Below, in pieces: positions 24,247 to 31,961 of a DNA stretch of 64,000 bases (positions are counted from its first letter, which is position 1; each line of letters begins with the position of its first letter). The notes beneath the pieces are model-generated. The model did no database searches, had not been told where the DNA came from, and saw nothing but the letters and a program-made list of their open reading frames with translations. Position numbers and translations under genes: made by a program. Source of the DNA: Streptomyces sp. P9-A2 (GTDB lineage: Bacteria; Actinomycetota; Actinomycetes; Streptomycetales; Streptomycetaceae); NCBI RefSeq assembly GCF_036634175.1, contig NZ_JAZIFX010000001.1, positions 3,534,001 through 3,598,000 of the forward strand, in the 5' to 3' direction.

Positions 24247-24620
24247 GAGAGCTCCTTGTGCTGCGCCCTGAGTTCGCGGCGCAGGATCTTCCCGGAGGCC
24301 GCGCGGGGGACGGCGTCGAGGAACGTGACCTGGCGGACCCGCTTGTACGGGGCGACGTGTTCGGCGACGTGCATCATGACCTCGCTCTTTGTGAGTCCGG
24401 GGGCGGCGGCGCTGATGACGTGATTCAGGGAGCTGAGGTCGTACTCGGTGACCAGGGGGTGCTTGGCGAGGGCCTGCACGATGGGCGGAGCCACGTACAG
24501 GCCGGTGATGCGGTGGTTCTGGATGGCCGCCAGGAACATCTCCAGGTCGAAGCGCGAGAGGATGACGACGGTGGCGCCCATGCGCAGGGGTGCGTTCATC
24601 AGGGCCGTGAGGCCGTAGAT
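24243..24620 (-). pseudogene. 3' fragment of an AMP-forming acyl-CoA ligase gene
   Basis: Reads IYGLTALMNAPLRMGATVVI and continues in the 4-coumarate:CoA-ligase-like family to YKRVRQVTFLDAVPRAASGK and LRRELR, including the catalytic Lys of the PRAASGKILRR motif. Its 5' end abuts the TnpB element, and it continues exactly where the fragment at 26173-26841 stops. In addition, HVISAAAPG runs directly into LTKSEVMMHVAEHVAPYKR; about 175 residues normally in between (the GYGMTE motif, hinge, GD loop) are absent, with the frame kept. So the ligase is lost twice over. GTGA overlap with the hydratase gene remains. Confidence 0.88.
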
Positions 24621-25924
24621 TTGACATCCTCCCCCTCTTGAAAGAGGGGGATTCCGACCCGGGCGGGTCGAGGTTCACGGGCGCTCGAGCGGCCGGTGGC
24701 CGCTGTCACCCCTCCGGCACCGGCTGCCCGCCGGGGGCGGGGGATCCCGCCCTGTCCTGCCGCGACGTTGACCGCTGCGTTCTCATCCGCGTTGCAACTG
24801 AACCCGCAGGACACGCAGACGAACTCGGCTTGGCTCTTGCGCGAGTCCTTCGCGATCCATCCGCAGGCACTGCACCGCAGCGACGTGTACGGGGCGGGCA
24901 CGTCCTCGACCCGGCCCGGCGCCTTCTCCCCGGTCCGGCGGCGCAGCAGGCCCCAGCCCTGGGCGAGGACCGCCCGGTTCAGCCCGGCCTTCTGCCGCAC
25001 CCGTGTACCAGGTTGTTCGATGGTTCCCTTCGCCGAGCGGGTCATGGTCGTGATGTTCAGCTTCTCGAACCGGATCAGACGGTAGGTGCGGGCGAGCATG
25101 GTGGAGGTCTTCTCGCACCAGTCCTTGCGCCGGTCCGCCTCCCGGGCCTTGATCCTGGCGACCTTGGCGTGCTCGGCGGCCTTGGCCTCGCTGCCCTTCG
25201 GCGCGCGGGCCGCGCGGCGCTGGTGCTTGCGGACCCGGGCCCGCTCGCGGGTGGTGAGCCGCGGGCAGTTCAGCCTTTGCCCGTCGGAGAGGGCGGCGGT
25301 GATCGTCACACCCCGGTCGATACCGACGATCCCGTCCGTGCTGGGCGCCTCGACCGGTTCGGGGATGATCGCGAAGGCGATGTGCCACTGCTGGTTGCGG
25401 AAGGTGACCCGGAACGTCTTCGCGGCGGGCAGCCCGGTGCGGGTGAGGCGGAAGCGGACCCAGCCGCAGCCGGGCACCTTCACCCGCGCCCAGCGCCGGT
25501 TGAGTTTCTGCACCACCACCGAGCGGCCCATGACCTGCCTGCCCTGGGAGTTCAGCCTCGGCGAACCGTCCGGATGGGACTCCGGCACGCGGTCGGTGCC
25601 GATCACCCGGAAGCCCTCATGCACATGCTTCCTGCGCCAGGTCGGCTCGCCGAACCCGGAGGCGAACCGGGCGTTCTTAGCCCTGGCGAAGTCCTGCAGC
25701 GCCTGCTGCTGCACGTCCGCGTTCCCGGCACGCAGCCACGCATTGTCCCGCCGGGCCTCGGTGAGCTGGCGGCACTGCTCGGCGAACCCGGGAGCGGACC
25801 TGCGGCCCCACTTCCAGTGCGCGTGCTGCTCGACGGCCAGGTTCCACACGTACCGGGCGTGCGCGCAGTGCCCGAGCATGACGCCCGCCTGCTCACCCGT
25901 CGGGTACATCCGGAAACGTGACAT
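24599..25924 (-). CDS. tnpB: TnpB RNA-guided nuclease of an IS200/IS605 (IS1341-type) element
   Basis: About 441 residues, a complete TnpB. The RuvC-like active site looks intact: GIVGIDRGVTITA (Asp, about 198), IRFEKLNITTM (Glu, about 285) and SCNADENAAVNV (Asp, about 384). The zinc finger is CSAC...CVSC. N-terminal block MSRFRMYPTGEQAGVMLGHC with the usual ARYVWNLAVEQ. TnpB cuts DNA next to a TAM using an RNA from the element's right end. The reading frame has no stop inside the element; it runs out of the right end and stops 22 nt into the host gene, so the last residues are host-derived. ATG start; no tnpA is present, so movement needs help in trans. Confidence 0.93.
   Translation of the reverse strand: MSRFRMYPTGEQAGVMLGHCAHARYVWNLAVEQHAHWKWGRRSAPGFAEQCRQLTEARRDNAWLRAGNADVQQQALQDFARAKNARFASGFGEPTWRRKHVHEGFRVIGTDRVPESHPDGSPRLNSQGRQVMGRSVVVQKLNRRWARVKVPGCGWVRFRLTRTGLPAAKTFRVTFRNQQWHIAFAIIPEPVEAPSTDGIVGIDRGVTITAALSDGQRLNCPRLTTRERARVRKHQRRAARAPKGSEAKAAEHAKVARIKAREADRRKDWCEKTSTMLARTYRLIRFEKLNITTMTRSAKGTIEQPGTRVRQKAGLNRAVLAQGWGLLRRRTGEKAPGRVEDVPAPYTSLRCSACGWIAKDSRKSQAEFVCVSCGFSCNADENAAVNVAAGQGGIPRPRRAAGAGGVTAATGRSSAREPRPARVGIPLFQEGEDVKSTASRP
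24621..24800 (-). ncRNA. Putative omega RNA (right-end guide RNA) of the TnpB element
   Basis: In TnpB elements the 3' part of tnpB plus the right end is processed into the guide RNA scaffold, with the guide read from host DNA just past the end. Here the scaffold would end in the 9-bp hairpin at 24631-24650 and the guide would begin ATCTACGGCC, i.e. ligase sequence. The 5' limit is a guess. Confidence 0.45.
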
Positions 25925-26172
25925 GCCGCCCAACCTAGCTCCGTCCCTCGCTCGCCTCTTCGCTTCCCACCAGGCTCACTCGAACGAGCGACCGACCCCC
26001 GCCACCGCCCCCGGCCACGCACCATCGCCCCCCTGCCCTGACCGAGCCCGCCACCGTCCTCTTCCGGGACGCCGGATCGCCCCGAAGGCGATGCGACTCC
26101 TCCTGCCCAGCTCCGCGGGAACGGGCATGCATCCCGGCCCCGAAGGACCGGGCACCCTGCCCGGCAAGAGAG
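24621..26172 (-). mobile_element. TnpB-only IS200/IS605 element inserted in the CoA ligase gene
   Basis: Boundaries are fixed by the ligase frame: codons for PFFH end at 26173 and codons for IYGLTA start at 24620, which rejoin without gain or loss of bases. Length 1,552 bp. There is no target duplication and no terminal inverted repeat, as expected for this family. Subterminal hairpins are present: CCGGGCA/TGCCCGG with a 3-nt loop 8 nt inside the left end (26148-26164), and CCCCCTCTT/AAGAGGGGG 10 nt inside the right end (24631-24650). The flank 5' of the left end is TTCTTCCAC, which would contain the target/TAM. Confidence 0.9.
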
Positions 26173-26841
26173 GTGGAAGAACGGCAGCACGGCGAGGATG
26201 CGGTCGCCGGGTCCGGTGGTGATCAGCGGTTCGAGCTGGGCGAGGTTGGTGGCGATCTGACGGTGTGTGAGCATCACCCCCTTGGGGGTGCCGGTGGTGC
26301 CGGAGGAGTACGGCAGGGCGGCGACGTCCTCGGCGGGGTCGATGGCGACCTGCGGTTCGGGGGCGGTGGAGGCCAGCATGTCGATCAGCGAGCGGTGGCC
26401 GGGCGCGCTGTCGCAGACGAGGATCTCCTCGACGCCGCCCGCGAGTTCGGCCGCCCTGCGCGCGGTCCGGAGCAGCGGGGACACGGTGACGATCCAGCGT
26501 GCCCCGGAGTCCGCCAGCTGCTTGCCGACCTCCTCCGCGGTGGCGAGCGGGTGGACGGTGGTGACCGACGCGCCCGCGCGGGTGGCCGCGTAGAAGGCGA
26601 GCGGGAAGGCGATCGTGTTGGGGCTGTGCAGGGCGAGCACGTCGCCCTTGCGCACGCCCGTCTCGGCGAGAGCGGCGGCGACGCGCCGGTGGAACCGGTC
26701 CACCTGCTCGTAGGTGAGGGTGGTGCCGTCGGTGCCGTCGATGAGTGCCGGGGTGCTCCCGAACTCGGCGGCGCGCGCGAGCACTGCGTCGTGGATGGGG
26801 AGATCGACGGGTGGAACGTCTGCGTACTCGCTGCGGAACAT
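26173..26841 (-). pseudogene. 5' fragment of the AMP-forming acyl-CoA ligase gene
   Basis: The first 223 codons of a 4CL-like ligase, start ATG with an excellent GAGGAGG site. It keeps the substrate/AMP-binding N-domain up to the P-loop-like YSSGTTGTPKGVMLTHRQ (about 167-184) and stops at ILAVLPFFH where the TnpB element begins. Translation would continue about 60 codons into the element before a stop. The activating function of the operon (acid to acyl-CoA) is therefore probably missing in this strain unless another ligase substitutes. With the 3' fragment, only about 349 of the expected roughly 525 codons remain. Confidence 0.9.
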
Positions 26842-27022
26842 GGTTCCTCCTCGCACGACGCTGTGCCGGTTCGGTACGACTCGGTACTCCTGGAGATGCC
26901 GTGACGCCTCTCAGTACTACTGGTTGCCGCCTGCTTCAGCACTACTTGGCGCTGCCCGGCGCTGCCCGGTGCTGCGCGGAACCACTGGCACTCCTGGTCC
27001 CGACCGGTGAAAGCCCCGCCTT

Positions 27023-28204
27023 TCAGTACGACTTGGGCAGGCCCAGGGTCTGGTGGGAGACGTAGTTCAGGATCATTTCCCGGCTCACCGGGGCGATCCG
27101 GGAGACCCTCGCTGCGGTCACCAGCGAGGCGAGGCCGAACTCGCGCGTGAGGCCGTTCCCGCCGAGGGTGTGCACGGCCTGGTCGACGGCCTTCACACAG
27201 GCCTCGGCGGCGGCGTACTTGGCCATGTTGGCGGCCTCGCCCGCGCCCACGTCGTCGCCGGCGTCGTAGAGGTGGGCGGCCTTCTGCATCATCAGGCGGG
27301 CCAGTTCGAGCTCGATGTGCGCCTGCGCGAGAGGGTGCGCGATGGCCTGGTGCGCGCCGATGGGCGCCTTCCACACCGTGCGTTCCCGCGCGTACTCGAC
27401 GGCCTTGGCCAGGGCGTAGCGGCCCATGCCGATCGCGAAGGCGGCCGTCATGATCCGCTCGGGGTTGAGCCCGGCGAACAGCTGGAGCAGGCCCGTGTCC
27501 TCTCCCCCACCGACGAGGGCGCCGGCGGGCAGCCGTACGTCGTCGAGGGTCAGCTCGAACTGCTTCTCGGCGGCGCTGAGCTCCATGTCTATCTTCCGGC
27601 GGTGGAAGCCCTCGGTGTCGCGCGGGACGATGAACAGGCACGGCTTGAGGTTCCCCGTGCGGCCCTCTTCGGCGGACACGGTCTCGGTGCGGCCGACGAT
27701 GAGGGTGGCGTCGGCGACGTCGACGCAGGAGACGAACACCTTGCGGCCGGTGAGCAGCCAGTCCCCGGTGTCGGGGTCGCGGCGCGCGGTGGTCGTGATG
27801 CGGTGCGAGTTGGAACCGGCGTCGGGTTCGGTGATCCCGAACGCCATGGTGCGGGTGCCGTCGGCGAGGCCCGGCAGCCACTCCCGTTTCTGTGCCTCGG
27901 TGCCGAAGCGGGCGATGACCGTGCCGCAGATGGCGGGCGAGACGACCAGCAGCAGGAGCGGGCAGCCGGCGGCGCCGAGCTCCTCGAGGACGATGGAGAG
28001 TTCGGCGACACCGCCGCCGCCACCGCCGTACTCCTCGGGCAGGTTGACGCCTAGGTAGCCGAGCTTGCCGGCGTCCGCCCAGAGTTCGGCGGCGGGCACA
28101 CCTTCTTCGACGGTCCGGGTGAAGTAGGCGCGGCCGTAGCGGTTGCCGAGGGCGGAGACGGCCGCACGGAGGGCCTTGTGCTCTTCGGATTCGATGACGG
28201 GCAT
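27023..28204 (-). CDS. Acyl-CoA dehydrogenase
   Basis: A 393-residue flavoprotein that makes an alpha-beta double bond in an acyl-CoA, passing electrons to ETF. The three ACAD regions are present: the N-terminal helical domain (1-115), the middle beta domain with AFGITEPDAGSNSHRITTTA (about 124-143), and the C-terminal helical domain with HTLGGNGLTREF (about 341-352) and RVSRIAPVSREMILNYVSHQ. The catalytic Glu position of short-chain type ACADs is not clear by eye. It lies between the biotin-dependent carboxylase and the ligase in the operon. Together with AtuA-like and carboxylase genes this resembles acyclic terpene or leucine-type branched-chain degradation. ATG start. Confidence 0.92.
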   Translation of the reverse strand: MPVIESEEHKALRAAVSALGNRYGRAYFTRTVEEGVPAAELWADAGKLGYLGVNLPEEYGGGGGGVAELSIVLEELGAAGCPLLLLVVSPAICGTVIARFGTEAQKREWLPGLADGTRTMAFGITEPDAGSNSHRITTTARRDPDTGDWLLTGRKVFVSCVDVADATLIVGRTETVSAEEGRTGNLKPCLFIVPRDTEGFHRRKIDMELSAAEKQFELTLDDVRLPAGALVGGGEDTGLLQLFAGLNPERIMTAAFAIGMGRYALAKAVEYARERTVWKAPIGAHQAIAHPLAQAHIELELARLMMQKAAHLYDAGDDVGAGEAANMAKYAAAEACVKAVDQAVHTLGGNGLTREFGLASLVTAARVSRIAPVSREMILNYVSHQTLGLPKSY

Positions 28205-28234
28205 GAGCGCTCCTAGGGGAAGGGCTTCGCGTCA

Positions 28235-28355
28235 GGTGCAAGCGGTTCTCACGGCGGGGTCGCAGGTGCATGCAAACTGTGCTCTCGGCGGGGTCGCAGG
28301 TGGAACTGTGCTCGCGGCGGGGTCTCTCGGGTGCGAGCCGTTTCCGCGGCGGGCC
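28235..28355. repeat. Imperfect tandem repeats between dehydrogenase and carboxylase genes
   Basis: Three to four degenerate copies of a unit of about 35 bp containing TCGCAGGTG, AACTGTGCTC and GCGGCGGGG fill the gap in the operon. The core GCGGGGTC recurs at a regular interval. The gap (about 150 bp) is unusually long for this otherwise tightly packed operon. Confidence 0.55.
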
Positions 28356-30284
28356 TCAGGTGGAGGGTGTGTCCGCGGCGGGGGGCCGGTCGGGGTCCAC
28401 GACGGCCAGGAGGGCGCCGACCTCCACCTGTTGTCCCTCGGCCGCGTGCAGGGCGCTCAGTGTTCCGGTGACCGGCGCGGAGATCCTGTGCTGCATCTTC
28501 ATCGCCTCCAGCCAGAGCAGGGGCTCTCCGGCCTGTACGGAGGCGCCGGCGGCCAGTCCGTCCGCGACCCGTACGACCGTGCCCGGCATCGGGGCCAGCA
28601 GGGAGCCCGGCGCGAGCTGGGCGGTGGGGTCGGGGAAGCGGGGCAGGGCGGTGAGGGCGGTGCCGTCGACCCACACCCGGTCGCCGTACCGGGCGACCTC
28701 GAACCGGCGTCGGACGCCGTCCACGTCGAGCACGACGAGACCGGGATCGGCGTGCACCACCTGGACCCCGCCGGCTCCGTCGGCCCCACCGGCCCCACCG
28801 GCCCTGCCGACCCCACCGGCCCCGTCGGCGGCGAGCCCGTCCCGGGTGTGCCGGTAGCGTGCCTCGTGCTCCTCGCCGGCCAGGGCGTACCGCTTGACCT
28901 GCGGCTGCGAGGGCAGGTTGCGCCAGCCGCCGAACCGGGAGCGGCCGTGGGCGTCGGCGAGGGCGGCGACGAGCGGGGCGTACGGGTCGGGGGCCGGTTC
29001 GGTCAGCGCGGGCAGATGGCGGTCGTAGAAGCCGGTGTCCATGCGGCCTTCCGCGAACTCCGGGTGCCGCAGGGAGCGGACGAGCAGGTCCCGGTTGGTG
29101 ACGGGGCCGTGGATCGCGGCCCGTTCCAGGGCGGAGGCCAGTCTGCGGACCGCCTCCGCGCGGGTGGGCGCGTGGGCGACGACCTTGGCAATCATGGGGT
29201 CGTAGTGGACGCCGATGTCGTCGCCGTCGGTGAACCCGGTGTCCAGGCGGACCGCGCCGGGAACGGCGAGGCGGTGCAGGCGGCCGGTCTGCGGTGCCCA
29301 GTCGTGGGCGGGGTCCTCGGCGTACAGGCGGGCCTCCACGGCGTGCCCGCGCGCGGAGGGCGGGTCACCGTCGAGCCGGTGTCCCTCGGCGACACGAATC
29401 TGTTCGGCGACGAGGTCGAGGCCGAACACGGCCTCCGTGACCGGGTGTTCCACCTGCAGCCGGGTGTTCATCTCCAGGAAGTGCGCCCGGCCCCCGGCAA
29501 CGAGGAACTCGACGGTTCCGGCGCCGGTGTAGCCGACCGCGCGGGCGGCGCGCACGGCGAGCGCGTGGAGTTCGCCGGTGAGTTCCGCGGTCAGTCCGGG
29601 TGCCGGGGACTCCTCGATGACCTTCTGGTGGCGGCGCTGCAGGGAGCAGTCCCGGGTGCCGAGCGCCCACACCGTGCCGTGCGTGTCGGCGAGGACCTGC
29701 ACCTCCACATGGCGCCCGCCCTCCACATAGGGCTCGACGAACACCTCGCCGTCGCCGAAGGCGCTCGCGGCCTCCGCGCGCGCGGCGGCCAGTTCGGCGT
29801 CCAGGTCGGCGAGGCGGCGTACTACGCGCATCCCGCGTCCGCCGCCGCCCGCGGCCGCCTTCACCAGCACCGGCAGGTCGGCCTCGGTGACCTCGCGCAG
29901 GGGTGCGATGCCCATGAGTTCCTTGGCGCGCGTCTTGGACGCCATCGCCTCGATCGCCTCCGGGGGCGGCCCGATCCACACCAGGCCGGCGTCTTGGACG
30001 GCGCGCGCGAAGCCGGCGTTCTCGGAGAGGAAGCCGTAGCCGGGGTGCACGGCGTCCGCGCCGGCCGCGAGCGCGGCCTTCACGACGAGGTCGCCGCGCA
30101 GGTACGTGTCGGCGGGCGCCGCTCCCGGAAGGCGTACGGACGCGTCCGCCACGCGCGCGTGCAGCGCGTTCCGGTCGGCGTCCGAGTGCACGGCCACCGT
30201 CCGGATGCCCAGTTCGCCGCAGGTACGGACGATCCGGCAGGCGATCTCGCCACGGTTGGCGACGAGGACAGTACTGATCACCAT
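28356..30284 (-). CDS. Acyl-CoA carboxylase alpha subunit (biotin carboxylase + biotin carrier)
   Basis: A 642-residue fusion. The biotin carboxylase N-domain (VLVANRGEIACRIVRTC) leads to an ATP-grasp domain with KAAAGGGGRGMRVV (about 157-170) and FLEMNTRLQVEHPVTE (about 278-293). The C-terminal biotin carrier domain carries the biotinyl Lys in WLEAMKMQHRISAP (about 595-608). A Gly/Ala-rich linker precedes the carrier. The ATP-grasp lid region between MASK and PVLVKAAAGG is about 17 residues shorter than in E. coli AccC, lacking the AGVP-PG stretch. It acts with the next upstream gene's carboxyltransferase to carboxylate an acyl-CoA (candidates: methylcrotonyl- or geranyl-CoA). ATG start, 7 nt after the beta-subunit stop. 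Confidence 0.93.
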   Translation of the reverse strand: MVISTVLVANRGEIACRIVRTCGELGIRTVAVHSDADRNALHARVADASVRLPGAAPADTYLRGDLVVKAALAAGADAVHPGYGFLSENAGFARAVQDAGLVWIGPPPEAIEAMASKTRAKELMGIAPLREVTEADLPVLVKAAAGGGGRGMRVVRRLADLDAELAAARAEAASAFGDGEVFVEPYVEGGRHVEVQVLADTHGTVWALGTRDCSLQRRHQKVIEESPAPGLTAELTGELHALAVRAARAVGYTGAGTVEFLVAGGRAHFLEMNTRLQVEHPVTEAVFGLDLVAEQIRVAEGHRLDGDPPSARGHAVEARLYAEDPAHDWAPQTGRLHRLAVPGAVRLDTGFTDGDDIGVHYDPMIAKVVAHAPTRAEAVRRLASALERAAIHGPVTNRDLLVRSLRHPEFAEGRMDTGFYDRHLPALTEPAPDPYAPLVAALADAHGRSRFGGWRNLPSQPQVKRYALAGEEHEARYRHTRDGLAADGAGGVGRAGGAGGADGAGGVQVVHADPGLVVLDVDGVRRRFEVARYGDRVWVDGTALTALPRFPDPTAQLAPGSLLAPMPGTVVRVADGLAAGASVQAGEPLLWLEAMKMQHRISAPVTGTLSALHAAEGQQVEVGALLAVVDPDRPPAADTPST

Positions 30285-30291
30285 GTTCCCC

Positions 30292-31890
30292 TCACATCCG
30301 GAAGACGCCGAAGCCACCGCGCACGCCCTCGTAGGGCGCCGTGTGGACGGCCGACAGGCACAGGCCGAGGACGGTGCGGGTGTCGCGCGGGTCGATGACG
30401 CCGTCGTCGTACAGCCGCCCCGACAGGAACATGGGCAGCGACTCGGACTCGATCTGCTGCTCGACCATGGCGCGCAGTGCCGCGTCCGCCTCGTCGTCGT
30501 AGGGCCGGCCCTTCGCCGCCGCCGACTGCCGGGCGACGATGGACAGCACCCCGGCGAGCTGCTGCGGGCCCATGACGGCGGACTTGGCGCCGGGCCAGGC
30601 GAACAGGAACCGCGGATCGTACGCCCGTCCGCACATGCCGTAGTGCCCGGCGCCGTACGAGGCGCCCATGAGGACCGACAGGTGGGGGACCCTCGAGTTG
30701 CTGACGGCGTTGATCATCATGGCGCCGTGCTTGATGATGCCGCCCTGTTCGTACTCCTTGCCGACCATGTAGCCGGTGGTGTTGTGCAGGAAGAGCAGCG
30801 GGATGTCGCGCTGGTTGGCGAGCTGGATGAACTGGGCGGCCTTCTGCGACTCCTCGCTGAACAGCACCCCCCGCGCGTTGGCGAGGATGCCCACGGGATA
30901 GCCGTGCAGGGCGGCCCAGCCGGTGGTCAGGCTGGTCCCGTAGAGCGGTTTGAACTCGTCGAAGTCGGAGCCGTCGACGATCCGCGCGATCACCTCGCGC
31001 GGGTCGAAGGGGATCTTCAGGTCGCCGGGGACGATGCCCAGCAGTTCGTCCGGGTCGTACTTCGGCGGCTCGGCCGGTCCCGGGTCGGGGTAGGCCTTGC
31101 GGTGGTTGAGACGGGCCACGACCCGGCGGGCCTGTCGCAGGGCGTCCGGTTCGTCGACGGCGAAGTAGTCGGCGAGGCCCGAGACGCGCGCGTGCATCTC
31201 CGCGCCGCCCAGGGACTCGTCGTCGCTCTCCTCCCCGGTGGCCATCTTCACCAGCGGCGGACCGCCGAGGAACACCTTCGCCCGCTCCTTGACCATGATC
31301 ACGTGGTCGGACATGCCGGGGATGTACGCGCCCCCGGCGGTGGAGTTGCCGAAGACGACGGCGACGGTCGGGATGCCGGCCGCCGACAGCCTGGTCAGGT
31401 CCCGGAAGATCGCCCCGCCGGGGATGAAGATCTCCTTCTGCGAGGGCAGGTCGGCGCCGCCGGACTCCACCAGGCTGATGAACGGCAGCCGGTTGGCGAG
31501 CGCGATGTCGTTCGCCCTCAGGGCCTTCTTCAGGCTCCACGGGTTGCTGGCACCGCCGCGCACCGTCGGGTCGTTGGCGGTGATCAGGCACTCCACGCCC
31601 TCGACGACACCGATCCCGGTGACCAGGGAGGCGCCGACCGTGTACTCGCTGCCCCAGGCGGCCAGCGGGGACAGTTCCAGGAAGGGGGTGTCGGGGTCGA
31701 GGAGCAGTTCGATGCGTTCGCGGGCGAGCAGCTTGCCCCGCCCGCGGTGCCGCTCGACGTATTTCTCGCCGCCGCCCGCCAGCGCCTTGGCGTGTTCGGT
31801 GTCGAGGGCGGCGAGCTTGCCGAGCATGGCCTCGCGGTGGGCCCGGTGGTCGGGGCCCGCCGTGTCCAGGGCGGATCGGAGGACGGTCAC
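30292..31890 (-). CDS. Acyl-CoA carboxylase beta (carboxyltransferase) subunit
   Basis: A 532-residue carboxyltransferase with both crotonase-like halves. The N-half contains RHRGRGKLLARERIELLLDP and VESGGADLPSQKEIFIPGG; the C-half contains GILANARGVLFSEESQKAAQ, FLHNTTGYMVGKEYEQGGII and MGASYGAGHYGMCGRAYDP, the oxyanion-hole Gly pairs being intact. The pattern NTTGYMVGKEYE is typical of methylcrotonyl-/geranyl-CoA carboxylase beta subunits rather than propionyl-CoA ones. It pairs with the alpha subunit immediately downstream. GTG start overlaps the stop of a 24-codon mini-ORF (GTGA), so it should be translationally coupled to AtuA translation through that ORF. Confidence 0.93.
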   Translation of the reverse strand: MTVLRSALDTAGPDHRAHREAMLGKLAALDTEHAKALAGGGEKYVERHRGRGKLLARERIELLLDPDTPFLELSPLAAWGSEYTVGASLVTGIGVVEGVECLITANDPTVRGGASNPWSLKKALRANDIALANRLPFISLVESGGADLPSQKEIFIPGGAIFRDLTRLSAAGIPTVAVVFGNSTAGGAYIPGMSDHVIMVKERAKVFLGGPPLVKMATGEESDDESLGGAEMHARVSGLADYFAVDEPDALRQARRVVARLNHRKAYPDPGPAEPPKYDPDELLGIVPGDLKIPFDPREVIARIVDGSDFDEFKPLYGTSLTTGWAALHGYPVGILANARGVLFSEESQKAAQFIQLANQRDIPLLFLHNTTGYMVGKEYEQGGIIKHGAMMINAVSNSRVPHLSVLMGASYGAGHYGMCGRAYDPRFLFAWPGAKSAVMGPQQLAGVLSIVARQSAAAKGRPYDDEADAALRAMVEQQIESESLPMFLSGRLYDDGVIDPRDTRTVLGLCLSAVHTAPYEGVRGGFGVFRM

Positions 31891-31961
31891 CGGAGGACCT
31901 CCGGGGCGTCCGGGGCGTCCGGGGTGCCCGGGGTGTCCGGGGCGGATGCGAGGACGGTCAC
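31887..31961 (-). CDS. 24-codon mini-ORF linking the AtuA-like and carboxylase beta genes
   Basis: It starts with a GTG overlapping the AtuA-like stop (GTGA) and ends with a TGA overlapping the carboxylase start (GTGA), so ribosomes can pass through all three. Its start, GTGACCGTCCTC, and ribosome-binding region (GGAGGCCCTCCT) copy the start of the carboxylase gene (GGAGGTCCTCCG, GTGACCGTCCTC). The middle is a Pro/Asp/Ala repeat (GCCCCGGAC). It looks like a 71-bp duplication of the start region that shifted frame and stayed as a coupling peptide. Confidence 0.55.
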   Translation of the reverse strand: MTVLASAPDTPGTPDAPDAPEVLR

